A stretch of DNA of 64,000 bases from Maridesulfovibrio salexigens DSM 2638 (GTDB lineage Bacteria > Desulfobacterota > Desulfovibrionia > Desulfovibrionales > Desulfovibrionaceae): contig NC_012881.1 in NCBI RefSeq assembly GCF_000023445.1, forward strand, positions 2,361,501-2,425,500, given 5' to 3'. Shown here in pieces: positions 62,303 through 64,000 of the stretch. Each line of letters begins with the position of its first letter. The first letter of the stretch is position 1. Position numbers and translations under genes: made by a program. The notes under the pieces were generated by a model. It was not told the DNA's origin and searched no databases. It saw only the letters and a program-made list of their open reading frames with translations.

Positions 62303-63844
62303 ATGTCTGCGCATATGATTAAAAAATTTGGAACAGCTTGCATTCTTTGTACACTCCTTACCATTCAGAGCAATGTTTCTTTTGCTGATAACTCCACAGA
62401 AGGCACCCCTCCCCAGCCTGTAGTGGAAACCTCAATGGAAACAGTAAGCCTTTCTGATCTGGAGAATAAGAATAAAGAATACAAAAATGCTGAAGATATT
62501 GAATCCTTTAAACAGGGAGTCATCAAAATTGAAGACCCCGGTGTAAAAGGATCTTCCTTGCAGGAAAACAGCCCAAATGCTGCAAATGCAACTACCCTGA
62601 CCTTGCAGCGGGCTTGTGAACTGGCTGTGGGCAACCATCCTTTGGTGGCATCATCCCGGTATTCTTTGCTTGAAAAGACTGCCGAGTACGGCATGGCCCG
62701 TCAGGTTTACATGCCTAGGATCGACTTCACTGCACAGGCTGGTCCCTCGCACAATCTTGACACCGATACCACCAGCTACGGTCAATCCTCTGTAGCCATG
62801 ACCCAGACCTTCTTCAACTTCGGCGGTCTCGATGACAGCGTAGACAGTGCAAAGATGAAGGCGGTAGGTGCCAAGTACCGTTTGGCACGCACACAGGAAG
62901 ACATCGCCGCCCTTGCCATCAACTCCTACCTGAGCGTGATGCAGGCGCAGGAAACCTTGCAAGTCTACAACAACTCTCTGGAATTCTATAACAAACTGTT
63001 GAAGACTTTCTGGGAACGCTACAATGCCGGTATCTCCTCCAAGGCTGATGCCCGCAAAGTGGAAGTATCGCTGCGGTCCACAGAATCTCAGGTAACTGTA
63101 CAGAAGCAGCAGCTCAAGACAGCCAGACTGCTTCTTGAAAACATCATCAAACAGCCGGTTAATGAAGTTGAAACAGACATCTCAATGGCTAAGATGGAAA
63201 TTTCAGAAACCCTTGAAGGTGCCTACGAAATAGCCAAAGCCAACAACGTAAACCTCAGGGCTTACGATGCTGAGATTGAATCACAGAAAAAAGCGGTTTC
63301 CACTGTGGAAGCCAACTACTACCCCTCTTTCGGGTACAGATTACAGGCCAAAAGTGAATTTAAGAAATATGACGGTTACGAAAATGCTCTTGATGCACAG
63401 CTCACCGTCAACTGGAACCTGTTTAACGGCTATGCCACAGATGAAGGCGTAAAAAGGGAAGAAGCCGTCCTTAAAAGATTACAGGCTACCAAGGAAGCAA
63501 CTGAGCTTGAGGTTCAGAACATTCTTTCCGATGCCTTCAATGCTTACAAATCATCTGAAAAAGAATTTGAACTTGCCCGCGATGCCTATGACGCAAGTAT
63601 CAACCTCATGAGCCTCTATTTGAGCGAGTTTGATCTCGGCATCAGAACCCTTCTTGATCTTATTACCGCCCGCGAAGGGCAAACAAGCGCAGCTGTGCGC
63701 GAAGTAAATGCCCGCTACGCCAGAATCCGTGCGGCACTCAACATTTTTCTCGAACAAGGCAGACTCCCCGAAATTCTGGGGCTCCCGGTGGAAGAAGTTC
63801 CATTTGAAAACAGTAATTCTCTCTACTCTGCTAAAGGTGAATAA
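62303..63844 (+). CDS. tolC: TolC-family outer membrane efflux protein
   Basis: 513-residue outer-membrane channel. Signal peptide MSAHMIKKFG to NVSFA (about 28 residues), an unusual 65-residue acidic linker, then two TolC repeats rich in coiled coil: LTLQRACELAVGNHPLVASS, YMPRIDFTAQAG, and later YYPSFGYRLQAKSE, with the closing LDLITAREGQTSAAVREVNA. ATG 62303 is chosen; a GTG three codons upstream is also possible. It fits type I secretion with the neighbouring MotA/TolQ-like protein and the gene that follows by 2 bp. Confidence 0.92.
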   Translation: MSAHMIKKFGTACILCTLLTIQSNVSFADNSTEGTPPQPVVETSMETVSLSDLENKNKEYKNAEDIESFKQGVIKIEDPGVKGSSLQENSPNAANATTLTLQRACELAVGNHPLVASSRYSLLEKTAEYGMARQVYMPRIDFTAQAGPSHNLDTDTTSYGQSSVAMTQTFFNFGGLDDSVDSAKMKAVGAKYRLARTQEDIAALAINSYLSVMQAQETLQVYNNSLEFYNKLLKTFWERYNAGISSKADARKVEVSLRSTESQVTVQKQQLKTARLLLENIIKQPVNEVETDISMAKMEISETLEGAYEIAKANNVNLRAYDAEIESQKKAVSTVEANYYPSFGYRLQAKSEFKKYDGYENALDAQLTVNWNLFNGYATDEGVKREEAVLKRLQATKEATELEVQNILSDAFNAYKSSEKEFELARDAYDASINLMSLYLSEFDLGIRTLLDLITAREGQTSAAVREVNARYARIRAALNIFLEQGRLPEILGLPVEEVPFENSNSLYSAKGE

Positions 63845-63846
63845 TC

Positions 63847-64000
63847 ATGGCTGACGCTCAGAAAGTTTCTCCGTCGACAGTTTATAACGTTCAAGGATCA
63901 CCCGACGACTACAACTATATCCTCAAGGGTGCCGACCTTATTCTGGTCAACAAACAGACCAATGAAGAACAGGTCTTTCTCTTTGTCGGTAACATCATGA
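63847..64000 (+). CDS. Start of a probable large secreted adhesin (cut by window end)
   Basis: 51 codons are visible: MADAQKVSPSTVYNVQGSPD continuing to FVGNIM, still open at the window edge. It has no classical signal peptide, as expected for a type I secretion substrate, and it directly follows tolC. Large LapA/RTX-like adhesins in similar loci begin with a short cytoplasmic/retention-type module like this, but the family cannot be fixed from 51 residues. Confidence 0.5.
   Translation, partial: MADAQKVSPSTVYNVQGSPDDYNYILKGADLILVNKQTNEEQVFLFVGNIM

Noticed and set aside
1-64000. CRISPR arrays, prophage or intact insertion sequences
   Set aside because: No regularly spaced direct repeats of CRISPR type, and no transposase, integrase or phage structural genes were found on either strand. 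The only element-like structures are the repeats reported above.
1-64000. selC (tRNA-Sec) or selD
   Set aside because: Looked for near selA/selB because they are often linked; no long-acceptor tRNA with TCA anticodon and no selenophosphate synthetase gene is visible, so they must lie elsewhere.

Overview
The window reads as a chromosomal segment of a free-living, Gram-negative, anaerobic deltaproteobacterium, most likely a marine Desulfovibrio/Maridesulfovibrio-type sulfate reducer. This is inferred from gene content and is not proven: selenocysteine machinery (selA, selB) with an in-frame-UGA selenoprotein, TRAP transport, FeoA, a B-type (PyrDB/PyrK) dihydroorotate dehydrogenase, many receiver-only response regulators, a TauE/SafE exporter and a HBM-type chemoreceptor. 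No rRNA, CRISPR array, phage or intact insertion sequence is visible.

Layout. 1-424: short palindromic repeats and terminators. 425-2324: tRNA-Ser, pyrD and pyrK on the minus strand. 2381-4357: a U32 peptidase-like protein. 4416-11787: an XRE regulator facing a TRAP transporter (dctPQM), an N-carbamoyl-amino-acid hydrolase, pyrC and pyrE; this looks like an uptake and salvage operon feeding pyrimidine synthesis. 11835-27536: a chemoreceptor, PBP1A, YkgJ protein, purF, carB, a small plus-strand block (feoA, two unknown proteins, slyX), metG and ricT. 27780-31977: a receiver protein, comEC and murA. 32306-35775: two identical tRNA-His genes, a SulP transporter, an unknown secreted protein and a toxin-antitoxin pair flanked by exact 34-bp direct repeats. 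35815-42300: selB, an M18 aminopeptidase, selA, folC and tRNA-Arg, interspersed with a family of palindromic intergenic repeats.

42564-51464 is a signalling region. A minus-strand cluster runs histidine kinase, three receivers, TauE/SafE permease, membrane partner, second kinase, NtrC-type regulator. A textbook sigma-54 promoter (50580-50594) lies at its head, so the NtrC-type regulator may control its own cluster. It is followed by a lone receiver and a PEP-synthase-like protein with an unassigned C-terminus.

54527-59669 is a redox and arsenic region: a Sec-containing peroxiredoxin-like protein, ACR3 arsenite efflux, ArsR, CcdA, two thioredoxin-like proteins, and a ferredoxin/nitroreductase reading frame interrupted by an in-frame TGA. 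The window ends with psd and the first genes of a probable type I secretion/giant adhesin locus (MotA/TolQ/ExbB-like protein, TolC, and the start of a protein cut by the window edge).

Pyrimidine supply is spread over three sites (pyrDK, pyrC-pyrE, carB) with purF nearby. Selenium use is supported both by the machinery (selA, selB) and by a client gene with a convincing bacterial SECIS-like hairpin.
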